Of a DNA stretch of 64,000 nt, positions 1 to 9,425 are shown piece after piece. The number at the start of each line of letters is the position of its first letter. Within the stretch, counting starts at the first letter, position 1. The notes below the pieces were generated by a model. It was not told where the DNA came from. It did not search any database and saw nothing but the letters and a program-made list of their open reading frames with translations. The translations under genes were made by a program, and so were the position numbers. This DNA is from Roseococcus sp. SYP-B2431. Lineage in GTDB: Bacteria > Pseudomonadota > Alphaproteobacteria > Acetobacterales > Acetobacteraceae. The DNA is taken from the NCBI RefSeq assembly GCF_004336745.1, contig NZ_SJXD01000011.1, forward strand, positions 1,287,183 through 1,351,182, in the 5' to 3' direction.

Positions 1-78
1 GTGCGCGACGCCAACTCCGGCATTCCCGGCGTGCAGCGCAATGCCGGCTACGCCGCGACGCTCGAGGTCCTTCCCTGA
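1..78 (+). CDS. C-terminal end of an unidentified protein (partial)
   Basis: The window opens inside a forward reading frame that reads 25 codons and stops with TGA at 76-78; the visible tail ends in AATLEVLP. It lies directly before apbE, with the TGA overlapping a possible CTG start, so it belongs to that operon. Such operons often carry small periplasmic DUF2271 or DUF4198 proteins before apbE, and the tail would fit one, but 25 residues are too few to name it. Confidence 0.5.
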   Translation: MRDANSGIPGVQRNAGYAATLEVLP

Positions 79-1061
79 ACCGGGTTCTCGTCCCGGAGCT
101 AACGGCGCCGCTGGCCCCGCCCCGCCCGGGCGAGCTGCGGAGCCTGGGCGGCGCGACCATGGGGACCACCTGGTCGGTGCGCTATCCGGGCGGCGCGGAG
201 ACCTCCGCGCTGCGCCCCGGCATCGAGGCGGTGCTGGAAAGGGTGATCGCGCAGATGAGCGGCTGGCGGCCGGATTCCGACCTCTGCCGCTTCAACGCGG
301 CCCCGGCTGGGTCGCGCCATGCGCATCCGGCGGAATTCGCGACGGTGCTGGCCTGCGCGCTGGAGATCGCGGAAGCCAGCGACGGCGCCTTCGACCCCAC
401 CGTGGCGCCGCTGGTGAATCTCTGGGGCTTCGGGCCACCGCCCGCCGCCCGCGCCATGCCGGAGGCCCAGGACATCGCGCAGGCGATGGCGCACGTCGGT
501 TGGCGAAAGCTGCCTTTCGCCCAGAGCCGAGTGCTGCAGCCCGGGGGAATGGGGCTGGACTTCTCCGGCATCGCCAAGGGCCATGCGGTGGATCTGGTCG
601 CCATGCATCTCGCGTCGCTCGGGATCGCCTCCTTCCTGGTCGAGATCGGCGGCGAGCTGCGCGGCCAGGGCATGAAGCCGGACGGCTCGCCCTGGTGGGT
701 AGCGCTGGAATCCGTGCCGGGCGCCGCGGCCCCCGGGGAAGATTTCGTCGTGGCGCTGCACGGGCTCTCCGTCGCGACCTCGGGCGACTACCGCCGCTTC
801 TTCGAGCGGGACGGCCGCCGCTACGGCCATACGCTGGATCCGCGCACGGGCTGGCCCGTCGCGAACGAGGTCGCCTCCGTCACGGTGCTGCACCCCAGCT
901 GCATGCGGGCCGACGCCTGGGCCACGGCGCTCTCCGTGCTCGGCGTGCGGGACGGGCTGGAGCTGGCCACGCGCCAGGGAATCGGCGCGCTCTTCGTCAC
1001 GCGCGAGGAGGGCCGCCTCGCCGAGCACATGTCCCCCGTCTTCGCCGCCATGCTGGACTGA
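75..1061 (+). CDS. apbE: FAD:protein FMN transferase (ApbE family)
   Basis: ApbE enzymes move FMN from FAD onto a Thr or Ser of periplasmic or membrane redox proteins. Family motifs in order are TMGTTWSVR at the N-terminus, LDFSGIAKGHAVD, VEIGGELRGQG, TSGDYRRFF, and HTLDPRTGWP with the usual metal-binding region. The first ATG (159) falls inside the conserved MGTTW motif, so a start there would cut the fold. The only upstream in-frame initiator is CTG at 75, which overlaps the preceding stop as CTGA, and I chose it (328 residues). If the CTG is not used, the protein is 300 residues from 159. The next gene, a flavodoxin-type reductase, begins 3 bases downstream. Confidence 0.85.
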   Translation: MNRVLVPELTAPLAPPRPGELRSLGGATMGTTWSVRYPGGAETSALRPGIEAVLERVIAQMSGWRPDSDLCRFNAAPAGSRHAHPAEFATVLACALEIAEASDGAFDPTVAPLVNLWGFGPPPAARAMPEAQDIAQAMAHVGWRKLPFAQSRVLQPGGMGLDFSGIAKGHAVDLVAMHLASLGIASFLVEIGGELRGQGMKPDGSPWWVALESVPGAAAPGEDFVVALHGLSVATSGDYRRFFERDGRRYGHTLDPRTGWPVANEVASVTVLHPSCMRADAWATALSVLGVRDGLELATRQGIGALFVTREEGRLAEHMSPVFAAMLD

Positions 1062-1064
1062 CCC

Positions 1065-2531
1065 TTGTCGCCCGAGATCGAGCGCTACCTGACCGCCGGC
1101 GCGGTGCTGCTGGCCTATGCCGGCTTCTGCGGCTTCGTCGCCTGGCGCCGCCGGCGGCGGCGCGCCCCCGGGCTCGCCGCGATCGCGGGCCGTCAGGAAC
1201 CAGTGCTCGTCGCCTATGCCAGCCAGACCGGCTTCGCCGGGGAGATCGCCCGGCGCAGCGCGGAAGCCCTGCAGGAGGGCGGCGTCCCCGCCCGTCTCGC
1301 GCCGCTGGAGACGCTGGATGCCGACACGCTGGCCGTCGCCGGCCGCGCCGTCTTCGTCGTCAGCACCACCGGCGAGGGGGACGCGCCGGACCACGCCGCC
1401 CGCTTCGTCCGCCGCGTGATGGGGCGCAAGGCCGCGCTGTCGGGCCTGGACTACGGGCTGCTCGCGCTCGGCGACAGCTCCTATGCGCGCTACTGCGCCT
1501 TCGGCCGGCAGCTCGACGCCTGGCTGCAGATCCAGGGCGCCACGCCGCTCTTCGACCGCGTCGAGGTGGACGACGCCGATGGCGGCGCGCTGCGTCACTG
1601 GCAATATCACCTCGGCAAGATCGCCGGCACCAGCGAGACCCCCGACTGGGCGCCGGCGCGCTTCGCCGAATGGCGGCTGGTCGAGCGGCGGCTGCTCAAC
1701 CCCGGCAGCCCCGGCGGGCCGGCCTTTCACCTCGCGCTCGAGCCGCCGGAAGGCGCGGCGCAATGGCAGGCCGGCGACATCGCCGAGATCGGCCCGCGCA
1801 ACGCCCGCGCGGCGCTGGACCGCTTCCCGCCCTATTTCCTCGAAGCCCTGCGCGACCGGATTCTGCCCGACGATCCGTCCGAGCTGGAGGGCCTCTCGCC
1901 CGAGCAGGCGCGGGAGCGGCAGAAGCCTCTGCCCCATCGCGAATACTCCATCGCCTCGCTCGCCAGCGAGGGACGGCTGGAGCTGGTGGTGCGCCAAGCC
2001 CGGCATCCGGACGGGCGGCTCGGCCTCGGCTCCGGCTGGCTGACGGAGCATGCGCCCATGGGCAGCCCCATCGCCCTTCGCGTCCGCAGCAACCGCAGCT
2101 TCCACGCGCCGGAGGAGGACCGGCCGATGATCCTCGTCGGCAACGGCACGGGCATCGCCGGATTGCGCGCGCATCTCAAGGCGCGCGAGGCGGCGGGGCG
2201 GCGGCGCAACTGGCTCGTTTTCGGCGAGCGCAGCCGCGAAAGGGATTTTCTGTACCGCGAGGAGATCGAGGGCTGGGTCGCGGCGGGCGTCCTGGCGCGG
2301 CTGGACCTCGCCTTCTCGCGCGACCAGGCGGCGCGCCTCTACGTGCAGGACCGGCTGCGCGACGCGGCGGACGGCCTGCGCGAATGGGTGGACGACGGCG
2401 CCGCGATCTATGTCTGCGGCAGCCTGGAGGGCATGTCGGCCGGCGTGCATGCGGCGCTGACCGAAGCGCTCGCCCACGAGACGCTGGAGCGCCTGGCCGA
2501 GGAAGGGCTCTACCGCCGCGACGTGTACTGA
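1065..2531 (+). CDS. Membrane-anchored flavodoxin / NADPH-ferredoxin-reductase-type flavoprotein
   Basis: The TTG start at 1065 lies 3 bases after apbE. The 488-residue protein has one N-terminal membrane helix (about residues 9-28), a basic stretch, a flavodoxin domain beginning PVLVAYASQTG that binds FMN, and then an FAD/NADPH reductase module with HREYSIAS (FAD), VGNGTGIAGL (NADPH) and the C-terminal aromatic ending RRDVY. The arrangement matches sulfite-reductase-alpha or CPR-like proteins that sit beside ApbE and PepSY proteins. The likely role is passing NADPH electrons to a membrane or periplasmic acceptor flavinylated by ApbE (inference). Its 3' end overlaps the convergent MFS gene by 22 bases. 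Confidence 0.85.
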   Translation: MSPEIERYLTAGAVLLAYAGFCGFVAWRRRRRRAPGLAAIAGRQEPVLVAYASQTGFAGEIARRSAEALQEGGVPARLAPLETLDADTLAVAGRAVFVVSTTGEGDAPDHAARFVRRVMGRKAALSGLDYGLLALGDSSYARYCAFGRQLDAWLQIQGATPLFDRVEVDDADGGALRHWQYHLGKIAGTSETPDWAPARFAEWRLVERRLLNPGSPGGPAFHLALEPPEGAAQWQAGDIAEIGPRNARAALDRFPPYFLEALRDRILPDDPSELEGLSPEQARERQKPLPHREYSIASLASEGRLELVVRQARHPDGRLGLGSGWLTEHAPMGSPIALRVRSNRSFHAPEEDRPMILVGNGTGIAGLRAHLKAREAAGRRRNWLVFGERSRERDFLYREEIEGWVAAGVLARLDLAFSRDQAARLYVQDRLRDAADGLREWVDDGAAIYVCGSLEGMSAGVHAALTEALAHETLERLAEEGLYRRDVY

Positions 2532-3748
2532 TCGCGATCGTCGGCCGCGGGAATCATCGCCAGGGCCATCGCGGCGCCCAGCATCGCGGCGAGCCCCGCC
2601 ACCACGAAGGCCAGCGTCACCGACCCGCTCAGCAGCCACCCGGCCACCGCCGTGCCGATCGGGAAGCCGGCGAAGTTCAGGCTCATCGAGACGGAGAGCA
2701 CGCGGCCGAGCTCCGCCGGATCCGTCCGGCGCTGGCGCAGGGTCAGCAGGCCGACGTCGATCGGGCCTGCCAGCGCGCCCACCGCCATCAGCCCCAGCAC
2801 CAGCCCCGCGAGGCCGAAGAAGCTCGCCACCGGGCAGATCGCGAGGCCCGCCGCCAGCATGCCGCCCGCAATGAACAGCCGCTCGCGCCCGGCCATCCGC
2901 ACGCGCCCCATGAGAAGCGCGCCGAGGCCGCCGGCCACGCCGATGCAGGCCCAGAGCAGGCCGGAGACGAAATCGGCGGTGCTGGGCGAGAAATTCCGGG
3001 TGGCAAAGACGGGCACCGCCACGACCAGGATGCCCCAGCTCATCTGATAAAGTGCGTAGCAGACGGCGAGGCCGCGCAGCGTCGGCTGCCGCAGGACGCG
3101 CACCACGCCCTGGAGCGCCTGGAGCAGCAGGGGGCCGCTCGCGGAGGGCGGCCGGGGCGGCTCGCGGACCAGGCCGATGCACAGCGCCGCGGCGGCATAG
3201 GTCAGCCCCACCACGGCCAGCGCCGCATGCGCGCCGGCGAGGCCCACCAGCGCACCCGCGAGGGCCGGCCCCGCCACGTTCACCAGCGCGTGGATCGACG
3301 TGTCCAGCGCATTGGCGCGCTCCAGCCCGCCTGGCGGCACGAGGCGCGGCAGCAAGGTACGGACGCCCGCCGTGCCCAGCGGGCTGGTCAGCGAGTAGAG
3401 CGCCACCAGCGCGATCACCAGCGGCGCGGAGGCCAGCCCCGCCACGTCCAGCGCGACGAGGGCAAGCACCAGCGCCCCGCTGACCGCCATGTCCAGCGCG
3501 ACGGCCCAGGCCGGGCCCATGCGGTCCAGCAGCGCGCCCGCGATGGGGCTGACCGCGAGGCCCGGCGCCATGGCCGCGAAGCCCAGCCAGCCCGCCATCG
3601 CCGGGGAATCGAAACGGCCCAGCGCATAGAGGACGATGGTCAGCATGAACATGCGCGAGGCGAGCCGCGACAGCAGCGTCGCCGCCAGCAGCGGGCGGAG
3701 GCCGGCGGCGGCCAGGAGCAGTCGGTAGGACATGGGCGCGGCGGTCAT
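2510..3748 (-). CDS. MFS transporter
   Basis: This is a 412-residue integral membrane protein with about twelve hydrophobic helices. A conserved MFS-type glycine-rich segment (GWLGFAAMAPGLAVSPIAGALLDRMGP) follows helix 2, and a similar loop (LLMGRVRMAGRERL) follows helix 7. The start is placed at MTAAPMSYRLL; the longer open frame to 4036 only reads back through the neighbouring gene. It resembles enterobactin- or multidrug-type exporters, but no substrate can be deduced. The last 22 bases overlap the convergent flavoprotein gene. Confidence 0.8.
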   Translation of the reverse strand: MTAAPMSYRLLLAAAGLRPLLAATLLSRLASRMFMLTIVLYALGRFDSPAMAGWLGFAAMAPGLAVSPIAGALLDRMGPAWAVALDMAVSGALVLALVALDVAGLASAPLVIALVALYSLTSPLGTAGVRTLLPRLVPPGGLERANALDTSIHALVNVAGPALAGALVGLAGAHAALAVVGLTYAAAALCIGLVREPPRPPSASGPLLLQALQGVVRVLRQPTLRGLAVCYALYQMSWGILVVAVPVFATRNFSPSTADFVSGLLWACIGVAGGLGALLMGRVRMAGRERLFIAGGMLAAGLAICPVASFFGLAGLVLGLMAVGALAGPIDVGLLTLRQRRTDPAELGRVLSVSMSLNFAGFPIGTAVAGWLLSGSVTLAFVVAGLAAMLGAAMALAMIPAADDRDQYTSRR

Positions 3749-3888
3749 GCGCCTTTGATACCGGAGCGCGCGAGCGCGGCCAGGGTACGGCAAAACTTTA
3801 GTCTTAACCTGGCTATCGATCGCGCGGGCTGCTGGAGTCGCTCGCCCGGGAGGTCGAGGGTAGCTGAGGAGGGGCGAAGGCCCCCGTC

Positions 3889-4311
3889 TCAACGGCCGGC
3901 CGTGCTGTCCCGCATCCGCTGCTCCATCTGCTGGAGCTCCGGCGTCATCGCCTCGCCGAAATCCGCCGCCTCGAAAATGGGCCGGATCTCGATCTCGCTC
4001 GGGCCGGTCATCGGATTGGGGCAGCGCTTCACCCACGCGACCGCCTCGTCCATGTCCTTCACCTGCCAGATCCAGAAGCCGGCGACGAGCTCGCCCGTCG
4101 CGGCAAAGGGACCGTCGATGACCCGGCGGCCGGGCCCGTCGAAGGCGATCCGCTTGCCCTTCGAGGAGGGATGCAGCCCTTCGCCCGCCTGCATCACCCC
4201 GGCCTCGACCAGCGACTCGTTAAATTTACCCATTGCCGTCAGCAACTCGGTCGATGGCATCCCGCCGGTCTCGCTCTCCGCCGTCGCCTTCACTAGAACC
4301 ATCACGCGCAT
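3889..4311 (-). CDS. YCII / DGPF-domain protein
   Basis: This is a 140-residue soluble alpha/beta protein starting MRVMVLVKA. It carries the VIDGPFAATGELVAGFWI segment typical of the DGPF branch of the YCII family (ferredoxin-like fold), followed by a KDMDEAVAWVKRCP helix. Family members often sit beside ECF sigma factors and their biochemical role is unsettled; no sigma factor is adjacent here. It is transcribed toward the MFS gene across a 140-base gap. Confidence 0.8.
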   Translation of the reverse strand: MRVMVLVKATAESETGGMPSTELLTAMGKFNESLVEAGVMQAGEGLHPSSKGKRIAFDGPGRRVIDGPFAATGELVAGFWIWQVKDMDEAVAWVKRCPNPMTGPSEIEIRPIFEAADFGEAMTPELQQMEQRMRDSTAGR

Positions 4312-4520
4312 CGCGCTCTCCTCCGATCCTCGAGGCCTTCAGCGGCCTCCTTCCCAGGACGATCCGGCCCGCCGGCTCCCGACAGGCCGCGCCGGATCTT
4401 TTTTACGGCAGGGCCGGTCGCAACCGCAGCCGTCCTGGCCCATTAGAGCTTCGGCAACGACCTGCGCCCGCCCCGGGCCCGGCGCATGCCGCCACGACTC
4501 CTCCCAAGTTCAGGATCCAC

Positions 4521-5555
4521 ATGCGCATTCTCGGAATTCTCGGCACCGTCCTGATCCTCGGCACCGCGGCCGCCCAGGCGCAGACGGCCGGAGGCCCTAG
4601 CCTGGGCGATCCCCTGCCCGAGGTGCAGATCCCGGACCCGCGCGGCACCTTCTCCTTCCTGCTGGACAACGACCTCTTCGCCGGCACCGACAAGAACTAC
4701 ACCAGCGGCTTCCAGTTCGACTGGCGCTCGCCCTCCTACGACCCGCCGCGCTGGATCTCGGCGGTCACCGGCCGCATGAGCCTGATCTTCCCCGAGGGCG
4801 GCACCCCGCGATGGGGCGTCTCCTTCGGCCAGAACATCTTCACGCCCGAGGACACGGCGCGCCGCAACCCGGACCCGCGGGACCGGCCCTATGCCGGCTG
4901 GCTCTTCGGCTCGCTCTCGCTGGCCTCCTACACCGCGACCTCCTATGGCAGCGTCGAGCTGCAGATGGGCATCGTCGGGCCCGGCGCGCTGGGCGAGCAG
5001 TTCCAGAACGGCGTGCACCGGCTGCGCAACTTCGACCGCGCCGAGGGCTGGAACCACCAGCTCAAGGACGAGTTCGGCATCAACCTGATCGTCGGCCGGC
5101 AATGGCGCTGGAATTACGAGACGGGGATCGACGGGCTGCAATACGGCTTCGTGCCGAGCGTCAATGCCAGCCTCGGCAATGTCTATACCTATGCCAGCGG
5201 CGGCATGCTGGTGCGGTTCGGCAGCAACCTGAACGCCGATTTCGGGCCGCCGCGCACGAGGCCGGCGCAGTCGGGCTCGGCCTTCTTCCAGCCCGAGGGG
5301 AGCGGCTTCGGCTGGTATGTCTTCGCCGGCGTCGAGGGCCGGGCCGTGGCGCGCAACATCTTCCTCGACGGCAACACCTGGCGCGACGGCCCGCGCGTGG
5401 ACCGGGAGCCGCTGGTCGGCGATGCGAGCGTCGGCTTCGCGATCATGTACCGGCGCGCCAGGCTCACCGCGACCTATACGATCCGCAGCCGCGAGTTCGA
5501 GACCCAGCGGGGCAACTCGCAATACGGCTCGATCGGCGTCGCCTTCCGGTTCTGA
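4521..5555 (+). CDS. LpxR-like lipid A deacylase family outer-membrane protein
   Basis: This is a 344-residue exported beta-barrel protein. A signal peptide (MRILGILGTVLILGTAAAQA) leads into SFLLDNDLFAGTDKNYTSGFQ, the DND..F...D..YT-G signature of LpxR (DUF2219), then RDRPYAGWLFG and GWNHQLKDE, where LpxR has its active-site His and Glu. The C-terminus ends in Phe after alternating aromatic strands, as barrel proteins do. LpxR removes the 3'-acyloxyacyl chain of lipid A; activity here is inferred from family membership. The start ATG follows AGGA at 4512-4515; longer in-frame extensions lack a signal peptide. Confidence 0.8.
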   Translation: MRILGILGTVLILGTAAAQAQTAGGPSLGDPLPEVQIPDPRGTFSFLLDNDLFAGTDKNYTSGFQFDWRSPSYDPPRWISAVTGRMSLIFPEGGTPRWGVSFGQNIFTPEDTARRNPDPRDRPYAGWLFGSLSLASYTATSYGSVELQMGIVGPGALGEQFQNGVHRLRNFDRAEGWNHQLKDEFGINLIVGRQWRWNYETGIDGLQYGFVPSVNASLGNVYTYASGGMLVRFGSNLNADFGPPRTRPAQSGSAFFQPEGSGFGWYVFAGVEGRAVARNIFLDGNTWRDGPRVDREPLVGDASVGFAIMYRRARLTATYTIRSREFETQRGNSQYGSIGVAFRF

Positions 5556-5559
5556 GCCG

Positions 5560-6552
5560 TCAGGCCCGGTCCTGCACAAGGACGCAGCGGGCCTGCCGCT
5601 CCGGCGAGGGCGAGCGCAGGGAGGGCACGCGCTCCACGCACTCGCCGCGCACGAACTGGCAGCGCGGCGAGAAGGCACAGTTCGTCGGCGCCACATCGAG
5701 CGTCGGTGGCGCGCCGGGGATGGTCGTCAGCCGCTGGCCGCGCAGGCCCGCATGCACCGTGGCCCCCAGCAGGCCCTGCGCATAGGGATGCAGCGGCCCG
5801 GCCATGAGGCCGGCGACGGGCCCCTCCTCCACCACGCGGCCCGCATACATCACGGCCACGCGATCCGCGATCTCGCCCGCCACGCCGAGATCGTGCGTCA
5901 CGAAGATCACGCCCATGTCCAGCCGCTCCTGCAACTCGCGCAGCAGCAGCAGCACCTGGATCTGCACGGTGGCGTCGAGCGCGGTGGTCGGCTCGTCGGC
6001 CAGCAGCAGCTTGGGGCGGCAGGCGAGCGCGACGGCGATCATCGCGCGCTGGCGCAGGCCGCCGGACAGCTCGTGCGGATAGGCGTCCAGCCGGCGCTTC
6101 GCGGAGGGAATCTGCACGAGCTCCAGCAGCTCGAGCGCCCGCGCATTGGCCGCGGCCCGCGAGACGCCCTCGTGCCGCTGCACCGTCTCGGCGATCTGGC
6201 GGCCGATGGTGAAGACGGGGTCGAGCGCCGTCATGGGCTCCTGGAAGATCATGGCGACGTCGGTGCCGCGGAAGTTGGCGAGCTGCCGCTCGCTCATCTT
6301 CGTCACGTCCTTGCCGGCGACCTCGATCGTGCCGGAGATGCGCGCGAATTTCGGCAGCAGCTTCATCAACGCGCGCAGCGTGACCGATTTGCCGGAACCG
6401 CTCTCGCCCAGGATGCACAGCACCTCGCCGGGCGCCACGTCCAGGTCCACGCCGTTCACCGCATGCACCGTGCGGTCGCGCGTGACGAAGGTCACGTTCA
6501 GGTCCCGCAGCTTCACCAGGGGCGCCTGGGCCGGCTTGAGCACGGCGCTCAT
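5560..6552 (-). CDS. ABC transporter ATP-binding protein, peptide/nickel type (DppD/OppD-like)
   Basis: This 330-residue ATPase powers peptide- or nickel-type uptake. Walker A GESGSGKS is at about 49-56, the Q-loop at FQEP, the signature LSGGLRQR at about 162-169, and Walker B LLLADEP at about 182-188. The C-terminal oligo_HPY tail has the usual cysteines (CAFSPRC, GEC, ARC). It starts in a 4-base ATGA overlap with the paired ATPase gene. No permease or binding-protein gene flanks the pair, so its membrane partners must be encoded elsewhere. Confidence 0.9.
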   Translation of the reverse strand: MSAVLKPAQAPLVKLRDLNVTFVTRDRTVHAVNGVDLDVAPGEVLCILGESGSGKSVTLRALMKLLPKFARISGTIEVAGKDVTKMSERQLANFRGTDVAMIFQEPMTALDPVFTIGRQIAETVQRHEGVSRAAANARALELLELVQIPSAKRRLDAYPHELSGGLRQRAMIAVALACRPKLLLADEPTTALDATVQIQVLLLLRELQERLDMGVIFVTHDLGVAGEIADRVAVMYAGRVVEEGPVAGLMAGPLHPYAQGLLGATVHAGLRGQRLTTIPGAPPTLDVAPTNCAFSPRCQFVRGECVERVPSLRSPSPERQARCVLVQDRA

Positions 6553-7622
6553 GCCACCATCTCCGCGCGCGGCGGCGGCACCTCGTAGAGCCGGCCGGCC
6601 TTGCTGTGCCCGCTGTCGGCCGAGGCCATGTGGCAGGAGACGATGTGCCCCTCGCCCAGACCGGCCATCACCGGCTTCCGCTCCGCGCAGACGCCTTCCG
6701 CATAGGGGCAGCGCGTGCGAAAGCGGCAGCCGGAGGGCGGGTTCACCGGGTTCGGGGGATCGCCCGTCAGCGGCGGCCTGGTGCGGCGGAACGCCGGGTC
6801 CATCGAGGGCCGGCTGTCCAGCAGCGCGCGCGTGTAGGGGTGGCCCGCGCGCTCGTAGATCGCGTCCACCGGCCCCATCTCGACGACCTCGCCGAGATAC
6901 ATCACCAGCACGCGGTCGCTGATGTACTGCACCACGTTCAGGTCGTGGCTGATGAAGACATAGGTCAGCCCGAACTCGGCCTTGAGGTCCACCAGCAGGT
7001 TCAGCACCTGGGCCTCGACCGACTTGTCGAGCGCCGAGACGGGCTCGTCCAGGATCACCAGCTTCGGCCGCAGCGCCAGCGCGCGCGCGATGTTGATGCG
7101 CTGCCGCTGCCCGCCCGAGAGCTCGTGCGGGTAGCGGCGGGCGAAATTGGCCGGCGCGAGGCCCACGGCCGCCAGCAGCTCGCGCGCCCGCGTCACCGCC
7201 TCCTCGCCCGAGAGGCCGTGGATGCGGGGGGCGAAGGCGATGGTCTCCTCGATCGTCAGGCGCGGGTTCAGCGAGGCGTAGCTGTCCTGGAAGACCATCT
7301 GCACCTGGCGCCGGTAGTCCCGCAGCGGCAGCCCGCCCGCCTGCTCGTTCTCGCCCACGGCCTCGCCGTCGAAGACCATGCTGCCCACGTCCGGATCCAT
7401 GAGCCGCATGAGCAGCCGCGCGGTGGTGGACTTGCCGCAGCCGGATTCCCCCACGATGCCCAGCGTCTCGCCCTTGAGGACGTCGAATTCCACGCCGTCC
7501 ACCGCCCGCACGACAGCCTGGGTGCGCCCGAGCAGCCCACCCTTGATGGGGAAATGCTTCTGCAGCCCCTTCACGGCGAGCAGGGGCTGCGCGGGGCCGC
7601 CGCGGTCTTCGATCGCTTCCAT
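6549..7622 (-). CDS. ABC transporter ATP-binding protein, peptide/nickel type (DppF/OppF-like)
   Basis: This 357-residue partner ATPase has Walker A GESGCGKS at about 58-65, the [12 protein letters not shown]-loop region typical of DppF, signature LSGGQRQR, Walker [13 protein letters not shown] and a C-terminal oligo_HPY tail with [11 protein letters not shown]. The start is set at MEAIEDRGG; the extra 27 upstream codons are Arg/Pro-rich and unlike the family. It is the first gene of a two-gene unit with the DppD-like gene, joined by ATGA. The divergent neighbourhood offers no permease. Confidence 0.9.
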   Translation of the reverse strand: MEAIEDRGGPAQPLLAVKGLQKHFPIKGGLLGRTQAVVRAVDGVEFDVLKGETLGIVGESGCGKSTTARLLMRLMDPDVGSMVFDGEAVGENEQAGGLPLRDYRRQVQMVFQDSYASLNPRLTIEETIAFAPRIHGLSGEEAVTRARELLAAVGLAPANFARRYPHELSGGQRQRINIARALALRPKLVILDEPVSALDKSVEAQVLNLLVDLKAEFGLTYVFISHDLNVVQYISDRVLVMYLGEVVEMGPVDAIYERAGHPYTRALLDSRPSMDPAFRRTRPPLTGDPPNPVNPPSGCRFRTRCPYAEGVCAERKPVMAGLGEGHIVSCHMASADSGHSKAGRLYEVPPPRAEMVA

Positions 7623-7724
7623 CCCGGCAGGATAGCCGGTCACGGGCCGAGGTCGCAGCGATTTACGACACCCCGATCCAGGCGCCGCGCGGCTTTGCCG
7701 CAATCCTGGGCAGGGCGCGGCGGC

Positions 7725-9425
7725 TCAAGCCCTTGCGGGCGCCACTCCGGGGTCGCGCCCCGGCGGGCGCAGGCCGGCTTCCCGCTCGCGCAGCCGGCTC
7801 TCGGCCAGCTCGCCGGCCGCCTCCAGGATAGGGTAGGCCACCGAGGTCAGGTGGCCGTGGATGCGCTTGAGGTCGCGGATCATGTCGAGATGGATGGCGC
7901 TGGTCTCCAGCGATTCGGCCACCCCCTCGCGCAGACGGGAGAAGTGCAGCTGCGCCGCGTCGCGCTCGGCCGCGCGCAGGCCGGACTTGTCGGCGAAGAG
8001 CCGCCGCGCCAGCCCCATGTCGCGCGTGGTGAAGACGTTCAGCGAGAGCCGCATCGTCTCCATGATCCGCGCATGGAAGGCGCGCAGCTCCGTCAGCCCC
8101 TGGGGCGAGAAGGACAGGCCGAGCTTCCCGCGCTTCTCCGCCAGCTCCATGAGGCTCTTGTCGAGGATGTCGCCCACATGCTCGAGATTCATGACGAAGC
8201 CCAGGATCTCGACCGCGCGGGCGCTCTCCTCGCCGTTCATCTCGGCGCGCGAGGCCTGCACGATGTAGAGCTTGATGGCCTCGTGCAGCCGGTCCACCGC
8301 ATCGTCCGCGTGCTCGACGGCCTTGATGCGCAGCGGGTCGCCCGTCTCGATGGCGGCCCAGGATTCGGCCAGCATGGCGCTCACCCGCTCGCCGAGGCCG
8401 ATGGTCTCGCGGGTGGCGCAGGCCAGCGCCTCGGCGGGGTTGTCGAGGACCGCGGGGTCCAGGTGGCGCGGCGCGCCGGAATCGGCGCTCAGCTCGGCAT
8501 CGGGAATCAGGCGCTCCAGCAGCCGGCCGATCGGGTCGATCAGCGGCAGGCCGACGAAGGAGCCGCAGAGGTTGAAGCCGGTATGCGCCATGGCGACCAA
8601 CACCGCCGGGCTGGAGAAGACGGCGTGCAGCGCCTCGCCCAGATACCAGGCGAAGGGGATCAGGATCACCGCCGTGCCGCCGCGGATGGCGAGGTGCCCC
8701 CAGGCCGCGCGCCGGGCCGCCGCGCTCGAATGGGCGAGCGACAGCACGGGCGCGATCGCGCCCCCGGCATTGGCGCCGAGCACCAGCGCCACCGCGAGCT
8801 CCGGCCCCACCAGGCCGGAGCCGGCCAGCGACAAGGTCAGCATCACGAAGGCGAGGCTGGAATGCAGCATCACCGTGAGGACGGCGCCGAGCAGGAAGGC
8901 CAGCAGCTTCTCCGCCGCGAGCGTCTGCAGGATCATCGCCATGACGGGCGAATCGCGCAGCAGCGCGATGGCATGGTCCATCTGGGTGAGCGCGAGCAGG
9001 ATGAGGCCGAGGCCGATGGCGAGCCGCGCCGTGCCCTTCCGCTGGTCGGTCTGCGCCGTGAGGAACAGCGGCACGCCGGCGGCCAGCAGCACGGACCAGA
9101 GCCATTTCACGTCGAGCGCCAGCAGCTGCGCCGCGAAGCTGGTGCCGAGATCGGCGCCCAGCATCACCGCCAGCGCCGCCGAGGTGGAGACCAGCCCCTG
9201 CCCCGCGAAGGCGCCGATGATGACGGCCACGGCCGTGGAGGATTGCAGCGCGAAGGCGCCGGCGATCCCGCCCAGGAAGGCCTTCAGGCGCTTGCGGGCG
9301 GCGGCGCCGAGCGCGCGGCGCAGCAGCGTGCCATGGGCGCGCAGCATGCCCGTGCGCACCATCCGCACGCCCCAGAGAAGAAGAGCCACGCTGCCGAGGA
9401 GCAGCAGCAGAATCTCGGAGCCCAT
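7725..9425 (-). CDS. Na/Pi cotransporter family protein with C-terminal PhoU-like domain
   Basis: This 566-residue protein has two inverted Na_Pi_cotrans repeats carrying the QSSTA-type motifs (LQSSTAVAVII and MLHSSLAFVML), about eight membrane helices, and a long helical cytoplasmic C-terminal half (from about residue 340) of the PhoU type. The family includes NptA and YjbB, which move phosphate with sodium; YjbB mainly exports phosphate. Direction of transport cannot be told from sequence. It is not obviously co-transcribed with the ABC ATPase genes, 102 bases downstream. Confidence 0.88.
   Translation of the reverse strand: MGSEILLLLLGSVALLLWGVRMVRTGMLRAHGTLLRRALGAAARKRLKAFLGGIAGAFALQSSTAVAVIIGAFAGQGLVSTSAALAVMLGADLGTSFAAQLLALDVKWLWSVLLAAGVPLFLTAQTDQRKGTARLAIGLGLILLALTQMDHAIALLRDSPVMAMILQTLAAEKLLAFLLGAVLTVMLHSSLAFVMLTLSLAGSGLVGPELAVALVLGANAGGAIAPVLSLAHSSAAARRAAWGHLAIRGGTAVILIPFAWYLGEALHAVFSSPAVLVAMAHTGFNLCGSFVGLPLIDPIGRLLERLIPDAELSADSGAPRHLDPAVLDNPAEALACATRETIGLGERVSAMLAESWAAIETGDPLRIKAVEHADDAVDRLHEAIKLYIVQASRAEMNGEESARAVEILGFVMNLEHVGDILDKSLMELAEKRGKLGLSFSPQGLTELRAFHARIMETMRLSLNVFTTRDMGLARRLFADKSGLRAAERDAAQLHFSRLREGVAESLETSAIHLDMIRDLKRIHGHLTSVAYPILEAAGELAESRLREREAGLRPPGRDPGVAPARA

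Noticed and set aside
41..4600. A 1519-codon open frame on the plus strand, and a 1027-codon frame on the minus strand at 99-3182
   Set aside because: Both are Arg/Pro/Gly-rich shadows of apbE, the flavoprotein and the MFS gene; they have no family motifs, and the true genes fit all conserved motifs.
7676..7728. Possible inverted repeat in the gap between the ABC ATPase and Na/Pi genes
   Set aside because: The GGCGCCGCGCGGC and GGGCGCGGCGGC stretches do not form a good stem and lack a U-run, so no terminator is called.
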